From the NCBI GenBank assembly GCA_014773175.1, contig VXCM01000307.1, positions 124,001 to 188,000 of the forward strand: 64,000 nucleotides of DNA, read 5' to 3'. The DNA comes from Lucifuga dentata. Lineage: Eukaryota; Chordata; Actinopteri; Ophidiiformes; Bythitidae. Positions 37,701-50,200 of this stretch are shown one piece after another; the first letter of the stretch is position 1; each line of letters starts with the position of its first letter. A program made the position numbers and the translations under genes. The notes below the pieces were generated by a model that was given only the letters and a program-made list of their open reading frames with translations, searched no databases and was not told where the DNA came from.

Positions 37701-40700
37701 CTGATTAATGAGAAGGTGGGATTGGCAATTTTTCACTTTCTGTTCAGAATATGTATTTCTGCATATTCTGAATGGGCATGATGTTCAGTTGCATTATATA
37801 AAACAATAATAACTGATTATTAGATTCGATCTTTGGTTGTATGTTGATTCCATGGTTATTTGACTGGACTATTAGATGAATCTGTAGCTATTCATACTGA
37901 GGTTTATTTATTTATACTTGGAAATACCTGGAAATAATGATAAGAGTAAATTAAAACTGCACATTCATGCACACACATTTCTTGGGGGACATTCAGGTCA
38001 CACCATTATTACCCGCATCCATAATGCAGGAACCCACAGTACAGCACAGTATGTGTTATTGTTATCATTATAGACATAGTGTGGTTATAATGGAGGGCAG
38101 TGTAATATAATTTGCCAATATGGATGGTTTTACAGCTCCAGGGACCTTGAAAAGGTATTTGTCCATGATTGTTTGCATTTGATCAGGTTCAAAGGCCCTT
38201 CTCTAATGATGCACCAAGTCTCAAATCCTAATTTAAGAATTTAAACCGATTCACAGTATTATGGTTTATTCATGCCACATAATAATGAGAGATTTTACAC
38301 ACAATATAATTACACAACACTGCATGTGCACCAAATTTGGGCTTTTAGAGGAATGAAGGAATTTGGGAGGAGAAAGAAGGAAATAGGAAGAAAAGATGCA
38401 CAGAAGGAGAGGATAAAGTGTGAAAGAGAGCTGGGGGAGAGGAAAAAGGATGTGAGGGGGATGTCAGTAGAGGAAATAATGGTATGAGTGGAGGATGAGG
38501 AAGAGGAGGCTGAGTGATCAGACAGCTGTGCCGTCATAGCATTCTGTGTTATGCCTAATTTGGCTCATGAAGGAACAAATTAATGAGGGTGATCACTGCC
38601 AATACACACCACATAGTCACCCCACATACTGTCTTTGTACATTCGCGTAAGTTTGCATCTCTAAATTCAAATTTTTAATATGCATATAGAGCTGGGCAAT
38701 AATGTATCAGTTGTCATGTTGTATTCATCGCATTTCTGATTAGAATCTTACAGAAATATATCACAGCATGAGCTGTTGCATTTTCGCGAATATGTACATT
38801 TCAGGAAAATTTAAATTTTGGTTCAGTAAAACATAAAGCATGGGTGGCACGGTGGCGCAGTGGTTAGCGCTGTTGCCTCACAGCAAGAAGGTCCTGGGTT
38901 CGATTCCCGGCCAGGGAAGGGCCTTTCTGTGTACATGTTCTCCCCGTGTCTACGTGGCTTCCCTCTGGATGCTCCGGCTTCCTCCAAAGACATGCATGTC
39001 CAGGTGAATTGGGAACTCTAAATTGCTTGTAGGTGTGAATGAGTGTGTCAGTCCTGCAATAGACTGGCGATCTGTCCAGGGTGTACCCTGCCTCTTGCCC
39101 TATGACCGCTGGGATAGGCTCCAGCCCCCCCGTGACCCTCAACAGGACAAAACAGGTACAGAAAATGGATGGATGGATAAAACATAAAGCGTGCTAATAC
39201 TTCATTTAGTATTGTTATATAACAAGATTGAGATAATACCTTTCATTTATCCATATGTGCCTCTCTCTCTGTGTGTGTGTTTGTTTGTTTGTGTATGTCT
39301 TGTGGTGACTCAGTGCTGTCACAACTCCTGCTGGCATTGAAAGGATTTGGAAGTGCTTTATTGTGTGATACAGGCAGGAGTGTCCAGGAGTGTTTTGGGT
39401 GGACAGTAAATCTTGTGTGCCTGTGTCAGCATATTTTAATCCTAAATAGAATAGACGTGTTATTTGATGCAGCCATGGACACACTGTAAGCTCACACACA
39501 CACATGACATCGTCCTACCAGCCACAGAGCTGAGGCTGCATGGCTTCTCAGGGATTAGACTCAGATTAATCAGAGCACAGTGACTTTGCATCATATTGCT
39601 GTGTGAGTCATCGTTGCTGCAGTGGTGATTTATGAAATGCACTGCATGTGTTGCTCATGGAAGCCAAAGAATCATGAACCAGATTCACCATTTTTTTCAC
39701 ATTTTTTGCTACAGTAGATTCAAACTAGTGTTTCTTTTTGATTTTTTTCTTCAAATTATTACTCCTAAATTACTTACTGCTATATAATAAATAGTAGTCA
39801 TCATCATCCTCAGCCTTTATTTATCCAGTTTAGTCTCATTAAGATATTAAAATTTCAACGAGACTAGCAGCATTATTCATTTTGTTACAGACAAAACACA
39901 AATAATCAACAATCCACCAAGTCACGGATTACCAAACAAGAGTTAACCAGTGTGAAGTGTAGAAAAGGTAAAACAATAAAAAAAGTAAAACGATTAAATA
40001 ATGAAACATTGAAACAATAGGGGAAAAAAATGCATAAAAGGAGATAAATCAAGGTGTAAAACCAAACTGGAGTTATAAGAAATCAAACACATGGGTGATC
40101 GCAATAAGATGAGAGCAAGACTTCAAATCACCAAGGCTAATCAAGTTTGTCGAGAGGAAATGGGTTTTGGAATAGATAACAGGAATGTGGGCTATATATT
40201 TAAAAACCTTCTCACCAAACTCTGTACAAATTGACAAGTATGGAGGAGAGTAGAGAAGAGAAGAGTGCACATAACTAGAATGTTTAAGCTGTTAAGAGGC
40301 AGATAAACATTTGGTATTCCAAAAAAGTGTACAGAATCTTGTTAATCCATTAAAGGGTCTTCCATATATTTCATAATCGCCCCAGTCTTATTGTTCATCA
40401 TGCAGCTGAATTACAAGTTATTTTATCATGCTGCTGCTTTGCTTAAAAAAAGCCTTTTCATCTTCCTGGAAAATGTTTGCACAATTTTGGAGAAGTCTGA
40501 TAAATTTTGTCAGAGCAGCCACTGATGTACCTTTAGAGCATTCTGAAAGAAAACAAATGTGCAGTCTTGCAGCAATGAGGCACTCACACACACACACACA
40601 GTCCGACTCATTTTAGTTAAAAAATACTCGCTGAGCTGCTGTTAGTGTTCCAAAGAGCTGATCACAGGAGAGCATTCTGCACATCATGGCTAAAACGTAT

Positions 40701-43700
40701 AAATTATCGACTCAGCCTGTTTTGTTACCATGGACACAAAGACAGATACACTTAATTAAAATATATCTTCTGGAACAGTGTTTTCTCTAGTTCCTTTAGA
40801 AAAGTTCACAGGAAACAGTTTGAGATTTTATTTGTTTCAGTTTTAGCATTTTAATGTGAACACATCGTGTCAGAGTTAAGCTTTGCACTTATCACCTTTA
40901 TCTCCTGCAGCTTTTGAATTCCAGATTTTTGACTTCCCATGATAAATAATGCTGAGACATAATGACTGAAAAAGATGCTGACTTTAATTTAATTTACTGA
41001 CATTGATTTACGGTCACAAAGATGCCATTTATTGAACTCCTTTGCTTATAATGTACTGGAACAACATCTGCATTTTACGTTGAGTTTACTGCTGTTTTTG
41101 TCAACCTTTGGTGTTAATCTCTGCCTGTTTTTGTTCTTGCACTGCAGAAAAATCTTTCTTTTTGATATAAAACATTTATAAAGTTTGCCAAAGCTGAATA
41201 ACTGAACATGCATTATTTTTGTTTTGCTTTATTATAGCTCAGGTTTGTGTGAATTTAATGGTTCAGTGACCTTCAAAACTTTGGGTATCATTACTTTCCT
41301 GGGTTGCCTTTCTGCTCATGTCCTGACCTTCCCTACAGACAGGAAATTTAATCAAACAGACCAATCTTGAATGGCACATAGTCCATATCAGAGATGTTGC
41401 TCTTCTGTTGCTTTTTAAATTACTCATTTTTTATGGGTCACGCCAGCAGCTGAATGTGTGTGTGTGTGTATTACTCTTTGTTTTGGTAGCATTTGGTGCT
41501 GTGTGATTGAGAGTCTATGGTAGAATTTGTTCTCGTCTGGGAGGATGAAGAATCTGTTTTTGCTGCTGTATTGATTTTTGTGTTAATATGCTGCTGCTTG
41601 TTTCTTCCAAGATCTATAATTCTGCTGCCACTGCTGGACTCTTTAAGGAGTCAAAGACATTTATCTTCATCCACAGTGATGATGGTTCTTCTTCCAAACC
41701 AGCCGTCCTCAGTTTGGCTTCAGTCGATTGTTTGATTAGCTATGGGTGCTGGTGTGCTAGCATCAATCTGTTGGAATCTGCTTTAGTTTTCACAGACCAC
41801 AGGCACTCTCTGTACCATGCTGGTAGATTATGACAAGATCTGGTTTCTGTAATGGTTCAAACTGTTCTCTGCAGCCTGCTGTCAGGATGTATGCTATACA
41901 CTCTGACATAATGCCTCCTGCTGTCTGTTCTCTCTCTGCTGCTCCACATTCTTTGTCACTCTATCTTATCTACCTTCTTATTGTTTCTAACATGTCAACT
42001 GTAATTTAATATCTTATAAAACATCATACACATTTGTGCTATTTTATCTACTTATGGCTTTGCACTTGAATTTAAAAAATCTATACTTTTTATGTGCTTT
42101 CTGTGACGTGAACATGCCACTATGGACTTGTTATAATGAAATATAATATGTACATTATAATAGGGAAGCACTGTCATTGCATTATGTAATTGTTCCAGAG
42201 CTACTGTGGGAATGAGTTGTTTCACAAGTGAGAGCAGGAGAGGATGTGAGATCGATAAGAAGACTGGTGCAACTGCATCAATGCGAATGCTATACCAGAC
42301 TGCTGTGGTGCAGAAACAGCTGAAACTGAAAGAAAATCTCTAAATTTACTGGTCGATCTACGTTCCAACCATTACCTGTGGTCATGAGTTCTGAGTAGTG
42401 ACTGAAAAAATAAGAATGTGGATACAAGAGATCAAAATTAGTTTCTTCCACCGGGTGTTCAGACATCTGGAGGAAACTCAGAGTAAAAATGCTTGTGCCT
42501 CATGTTGATAGGAGCCAGCTGAGGTGGTTCGTGCATCTAATCAGGATGCTTCTTGGATGCCTGCCTGACAGCAGATCCAGAATGCACTGGAAGGATTACA
42601 TATCCCATCTGGCCTTGGGACCCACCAGGAAAAGCTGGAGGACATAGCTAGAGAGAGGGAGACCTGGGCTATGTCGCTTAATATGCCGCTTCCGAGACGC
42701 ATGAATGGATGGATGGATGGATAGATGGATTGACACTATACAGTACTGTAATAATTAAGGGTCTATAACTTGCCAATATATCTTTCTCAATATAGCCTTT
42801 GATTTACAATATTCATTTACTGTCTCCCCCTTTGAATCTTAAGCTTAGTGCTCACTCCTCATTTTCATATTCTTTTTATTTTCATTTATTTATTTCATCA
42901 GTCTCTTACTCTGTGCTGTAAGTTTTCCACCATCTTTGAAAAGTCTTTGCCTGTGCCCCATTCTTTTTTCAAAATCAATAAGAAATGGTTCTGCATCTCG
43001 ATCATCTCCTGAAGCTGAATCTCCAGAGCTTCCACCTCTGTCATCCTAAAGCCAGCGTAATCCTAACAAAGAAGTGACCAGGTCATGTATTAATATCTTT
43101 AAAATGTATAATTTTCTGCGTATCGCTGAAATGGCTTAGCTCTGCTTCTCTGGCCAAAGTTTAAAGAGAGCTAATGAGGATTGTAATTACATTACTCCAG
43201 AGATACATTTCAATCAGTAGTCCATATTTTCAGTGGGCTCTCTGGCTGATTAATGTTCTTGTGGTTGGTATAATTGTTTTGACTTCTGACTAATGGAGCA
43301 CAGTGAAATGTTTGTGTTAAGTAGGTTTTTAACCATTTATTAACTCTGCAGAGGAGGCTATGTTTTCACCCGCATCTGTTGGTTATGTTATAAACTGATT
43401 ATGCACGCATTTTGACGAAACTTGGTGGAAATGTGGGGCATGGCCCAGGGAGGGATCCATTAAATCCAAATCCTGCTGTGAATCCAAGCTTCTTTAAAGT
43501 GATTTTGTATATTAAGATATCAAGATGTTAAGATGATGGAACATTTTTCAATATTTTTGTCATTTTCTTCTAAATTAATACACTAATCTCACTGAAAAAA
43601 TCAGGTATATTTTTACATGACATTGTAAGGAAGACAGTTAGTAGTTCCTCAGGAAATAGTAGTGACTAATCTTACTGACTGGGAAGAGCAGGGTTCATAT

Positions 43701-44223
43701 AAATTGTAGAAGAGTTAGAAGTTTGGATAGGAAAAGGTGCTTCCTGTTACTCAGTTCAACAGTTTTATGACGGCGCAGCCTGATGTCCAGTGCTGTGTCT
43801 GAGGATAGAGGAAGACACCATTTAACACCAGTTCTGGGCTTCCATAGGAATGCTCGCCAACTTATTGTACAATTATGTGTATAGATAAGCATTTTATGAT
43901 GGATTATCAATAGGAACAATTTGGCCCCAATCTGAATAATTATCCAGATCAGCAGGACCAGAAACGTGTAGCTGAAATGATGCTGATTCAGTACCATGCA
44001 AACTATTTTGACCAATCTTTAATATTTATGGGGATAGATGCAGAAAAAATAATGTTTATTACAGTTGTTTCTTTCTCTTTGGGCCATCATATATAAAATT
44101 GGAATAAGATAGCTGTTTTCTAGGTATATGATTCAATGAGTGCCCTTGTTTTTTAATTAAGTTTTTTTTTTTTTTTTGAGCTTTGATATTAAACCTCAAT
44201 GCTACACGGGACAGTAGGCCCAA

Positions 44224-44261
<38 letters not shown>

Positions 44262-47200
44262 CTCAGTTTGTTAGTTTGTGTGAAAGGTCACGCACCTCAT
44301 CAGGATGGACATTAAGGGACTTCCTGCAAGGAGACACATGCCAGCTTCTCTCCTAATACCCCTCGACATTTCCAGCCACCAGAGACTGAAATGATAGAAA
44401 ATTAATAAGCATTTCCACAGCAACTCAAGAAAGTAGCAGATTTATAATACGGCTTCTATGTCAGTGATCCCAGAATTATAATCAGAGTATTGTAATCTCT
44501 TCTTTCTGGTTTCCTTGTGTAGAAAATCTTTCATGCAGAGCTGATCAGCTGATCCATCCCACTGTCACTATCGCTGTCATTGTCACTACTACTATAGTCA
44601 TGCTGAACTTGTGTCTCGAGAAAAATCATAACCCCTTTTTTTTTTTTTTTTTTTTNTTTTTTTTTTTTTTTTTTGTCAACACGTAACCCCATATAACAAG
44701 ACAAGAAGTTAAGCACATAAATATAACAGAGACTGAAGTTAAATTAAGCTACAAAATATAATTATACACGCATTTGTAATGTTGAGAAAAGAGTATAAGC
44801 CAAGTTTGAAGCCTTCCATTTAAACAGAATTCATCATTCTAGAAGCTAATAAAGAGGTAAATGCTACAACTTTTGCATGATGTGATGTGATATTCTGCTC
44901 AGCAGGGGGTACTCCAAGTACTGCCATGAAAGGATATGGGCTTTTTGTTTTTCCACAGATATGTGAGAAGGTTTCAAATATTGAGGTCCCAAAATTACTC
45001 AGAGATATTAATGACCATAACGTATGGTGTGATGTTGCTGATGGCTGGTGACATCTACAGCAGCTGTCATCTGTGGTGGGGAAGATATTTGCTAATCTCT
45101 CTCTAGACAAATAGAGTTGGTGAAATTCTTTAAATTGCAGTAGATCATGGTGTGTACAAATAGAAGAAGAATATGCTGCCAAATAGCATCAGGGATATCC
45201 ACAACAAGGTCTTGTTGCAATGCCTCTTTGGTGACAGTCAAAGTTGGAGGGTTAATGTTTTGGATGATGCCATATAATCTGGAAATTTAACTCTGTAATG
45301 TTCACCTCATAATTTAAGTAGTCTTGTAGTGATCTATTTGAAGGGAGAACTGAAAATGAAGTGTAGTATTTAGTGGCAAAACTCAGACCCTGAAAATATC
45401 TGAAGAAGTGTGTTTTTGGAATGTTATAGTTTGGGGTTAAATTATCAAATGATATAAAGGTGTTATCAACAAAAAGGTCCTTAAAAAAGACCGGACCATT
45501 TCTGTGCCACATTTTGAATGCTGAATCATATCTGGGTGGAGTGAAGAGGGCATTAGATGTTATGGGAGTATAGTTAACTGCTTGCCTAAAGCCAAAGTGA
45601 CGTCAGAATTTAAACCACAGGATTTTTGAGATGGATGTTGTCAATGTATGCCAGTATGAAGATATTTGCAGACCAGTAGTATTATAAAAAATTAGGTAAG
45701 GCTAGGCCACCTGATGATTTTGGACTCTCTGGATACTTACAAATCCATGCTAATTTTTTACTCAAACTGAAGGTCGATATCTATTTATCAATTTTTTTTT
45801 GTTTTAAATTGTTTGGGTAGGAGAATTGGAAGTAAATACAAAAATCTAGGTAATACTTATTTTAAATGTATTGATACGATTTTGTTAACCTCTGGCAGAA
45901 CACCGAGTGTGACCCTAATTAAGGATGAAGTTGAACGTTGGCTTCTTGTAAATGGCACAGCAGCAGATATACAAGACAAGCAGCTGGACCGTAACTTTAA
46001 GAATAAACATTGTGGTCATTTGGGGAGATACACACAGTGAGGGCTTAAACTGAGCTTTAATAACTATCATCAATACTGATTTTCAGCGTTCATTATTTCA
46101 GACAGCAGCATCACACCCACACACATTTATCTCAGTGCTACTGGCTCATAAAAGCAATATTCAAACCATCTGCGTGATTATAATATATGTTTTCCACCCC
46201 AGGTATTTCATGAAAAAAAGTCAAGTCCTCTACAGGCCTAAAAGCTCCATCATTATCCCTCCGCAAGACACACTCCTTTGAAATGGAAAATACAGAGTGC
46301 AATCATGTACACAGCAAAAGAAAACAAGTGTGTGTTGTTGTTTATAGTTGTATGTGTGTAATTGATGCGTGGGTTGGGTCTTAAGCGAGCGTTATGCGTT
46401 TCAGTGGATGGTGAGTCGCTCGTTATGAGGCCGAAGTATCATTTATACATAGAATCAATGTTTCAGGGTCACGTTCCTGCCTCTTGTGATGAAAGCAAAC
46501 TCCTCCAGTTCCAGCAACTTTGTATCTCAGTCAATTTTAATAAATTAACTATAATGCCGATACTAATTTATAAAACCAAACCACATGCTATTGTAGACCC
46601 ACAGTCCCATTGTATAGCTTAATTAAAGCTTGCCATTATTCAGGCAGTGCATGCAGATACTCCTTCTCTTCTCTCGTCATCATCATGCATTTCCTAACAC
46701 TCTGGCACATTTTACACACAGTCGCACAAACACACGCACACACAGTGCCAGCTGGTTTACCCTCCCCTGTTTTTCGATGGTACATGGATGGTTGGAGTAT
46801 GCAGACATCACCCCAGCTATAAATTCATCCCTGAGTTTATAGCAGGGGTGATGTCTGCATACTCCAACCAGCTCTGTTACATAAGAGCCGTGCAAATGCT
46901 TACAAATCAGATTATGACATCCACGCCACACACCCAGAGAGGATAGAGGTCAGTGAAGCAACATAGCTAACCGTTGGAGTGGTGTTGGCACACAGGCTTG
47001 TCTGATTTCTTGTCCAACCAGTCTGGAGGCTGAGGCCAAGACACTGAATGGATTGAACATCTTACTGGTTCCAAGGAGCCATTTCAGGACATCACTTTGA
47101 TTGCTGTTTCTGTAAAACTAATTCCATCAAATTTACCTGTTTCTCTGTGAGTTGTGAAATATCATAACCAGGTGTGCCTTGATAATTTGTCCCCACTAAC

Positions 47201-50200
47201 ATCAATCAAGGCCTTAATGTTTTGTGGGATTATTTCATCCCAGAACTGCTATAGTAAAGCAGAAGCCTGCTGCCCCCATTATAGCTCCTATGATTTCTGA
47301 ATAACAAATGAATATTCCTTCATTCCTTGGGATCACTGATCTATTCTAAAACCTATGCAAATAGACACATCTGTTACCAAATGTGAAAAACTCCATAGAA
47401 ATCACGGTTTAACCTTGGCAGTGAACGTTACTGTTAAGGTGAATGCAGTTAAAAGTACTGTTGAGTCACAGTCCAGCGGTAATACCGTACCTGCTGTAGT
47501 GTCGCATGAGAAAACTTTTAAGTGACCGAGACTGCCAAGGACTTCAAAACATTTGGAGGAGATAAGAGGAGGAGAGGGAGTGATAAGAGAAATAAAGTAG
47601 GAATCTCTCAAAGAAAAAAAGTGAGGAAAAGGAGATGAGGCAAAATCTTTCTACATTGTTATGCAGTAGTTTTTGACTTTCAACTTTTGCCTCATGATAG
47701 GACCAGCTGAGCCTGGCCACTCATTCTGCTTTCTTTCTGCTTCATCCTGGATAAAAAATATATATATATATGCTTATGCTTGGAAACAGATAATTTAGGA
47801 AGACAGGGATATCTCACAGTTCAGAGCAGGTAGATGAGAGGGATATTTTAATGCTGTCAAGAAGACAGCAAGATGCTCCTGTTATTGTCCAGCAGCCAGA
47901 GATATCCTCCTAATAGCCTCACTAATCACTCCTGTCATTTTTAATCCCTCTCCTCCCTGGGCGTATTTAAAGCAGGAGCCTCAGTGTGACCAGCTAGGAT
48001 TAAACCAGTGATGCGTGGGAGGGAGGGGGTGGAAGGGTGGGGGTGCAACAGCAGGAGCAGCACACACATACTCCACGTGGCTTCACATTGGGCGGCATGT
48101 GACCCATGCTGTCCCCGATGCTAAAGTTATCAGTATTGTGAATGCTGACAGTACTGACTCAGACAAAGATGCAGCAGCTGATGAAACATTTTTCTGATGA
48201 CGACTTTCATTTGAAAGTCAATTCAGTGGGAAATATTATGCTTCTTGTTATTTTCCTTTCTTGGAGAATGTGTTGAACATTGTCGTTTGAATGTTATTTT
48301 TTGTAATATGCTTCCCCAACGTGTTACATGAATTTATCCACCTACCTAGTTAGATACACCCACAAGTACAAAGGCAAGTACAGCAAGGGAGAGTAGAATT
48401 AAAAAGCACATTAAACCCACTCTGGGGATAGTAGCAGGTGGGGAGTGGGTGATGTGGGTCCTTAGGCAAGGTCAGGGAGGACAGAAACCTGCCACAGAGC
48501 AGAACGGCAAAAGCTAGCTTGATATTGATTTTGAATATGAATACAGATCATGAAAATGGTGCCTCACCATCTGTCTGACTCTTTGGGTTTTAAGCAGGGG
48601 ATGTGAGAAAAGTTTCCACAGGGAGAACTGGCTTGTGAAGACTAAGCGTCGCTTTTTTGATCCTTGGATGTCGGCTCTTCCTATCATTGTGAAGCAGAAT
48701 TCACTGAGCGTTGGATTGTTTACTCACTAATAAGAAACGTGAGCTGGGTTTTGATATTGTAAGACAGGTTAGTTTTACCCTACTGATGATGGTTGCAATA
48801 GTAATCCTGCTCAGTACGAGAGGAACTTCGGGGGATGTGCTTGGCTGAAAAGCCAATGGTGCAAAGCCACCGTCTGTGGGCATTGCAGAGGTTTAAAAAT
48901 AGACCCCTAAATGAAAATAAGAACATAGAAGTCTCTGTAATTTGTCTCCTTCAAAGAAAGACTTATAGCTTATTTACAGTATGCGTTCATCTTGATGTGT
49001 GAATGAATCTCTCTGCATTCATGCATACAGATGTAAAAAAAAATAGCAGCAAATGAAGTTCACAGCCTTAAAGTTGCATAAATGGTTTTACATTAATAAA
49101 TAATGCAAAATTTTCCAAAATGGGCTATTAAGTCACAGTTTCTCTCAAGGAATTTGTCTCTCCATTTATTTATTTATTTATTTATTTATGTAAGATCAGA
49201 TTCAACCAATCCACAGATATGCTGTGAAATCAGATTTATATATGATGCAGGGAGACATGAAAATATTTCTAGAAATATGCCCAGCTACATTTTCATCTCA
49301 GGATATGAGCCAGGCCAGAGTCTGTGTGTTGGTTCAGTGTCTTTCTAGGTTTTTCTTTTTTTTTCTTTTTTTTTTCCCCAGTATTGATCGTCTTGTCTTG
49401 TGCAGTGAGTAGCATAATCTAATCTTGGTTCTGTTTAAAAGCAACCTAAGTTACACGCTTCTATGTACGTGTCTCATCCAGGAAGTTTGTCTCCTCAGCC
49501 AGTCGACGTATTAGCTCTCTTACACTAGTGTGAGTTATTCTATTTAGAGAAGAAAATACCAGTGGCCTGCTTGTCAGTTAGCAGAGTTAAATCCAAGACC
49601 ATAAAGTTTTTATTTCATGATGGTAGGAATAAGCAGATATAGAAGTGTTGGATGAAATTCATTCTTCAAATGATTTTGTTATTTAAAATATTTTTGTCTG
49701 TCAAACCAAAGAATGTGTCTTAATATTTTTTTAATTGCTGATTTAACAAATAAAGTTAGCATTGCTCCTGTTTGCTTGTCCAGCTTACCACCCCTTTCCC
49801 TCACCTCCCTCTGTTGTTTAATGTAATTACTTTTACAAATTATTGTTTTGATTTTGATAATACTTGAAGGTGATGGCAATATTTCCCATGTGTTTTCTTT
49901 GGAGCTCTGCCTTAATACAAACGTTTCTGGCTGTATCTGACAATCATCTCATTTTCCATTTCACTTATGAGTATGACACATTGCTGGGTGACTTCATGAC
50001 AGTAAATTTGGTCCTTGAAACCTCTGGATCTTATAAACACTGTAAGTAAGCCTGTTGCATCATATGGGTTGTGAGCTTTCCTACACTTTCTTGTTGTTAG
50101 AACCTTTATGAGCATTGATTCCACTGTGAGAGCTTTCAGGACACATTGTGGTCTGACCCTCGTGATGATGCAACAGATTTTGGGACCTTGGAGGCCTTGA

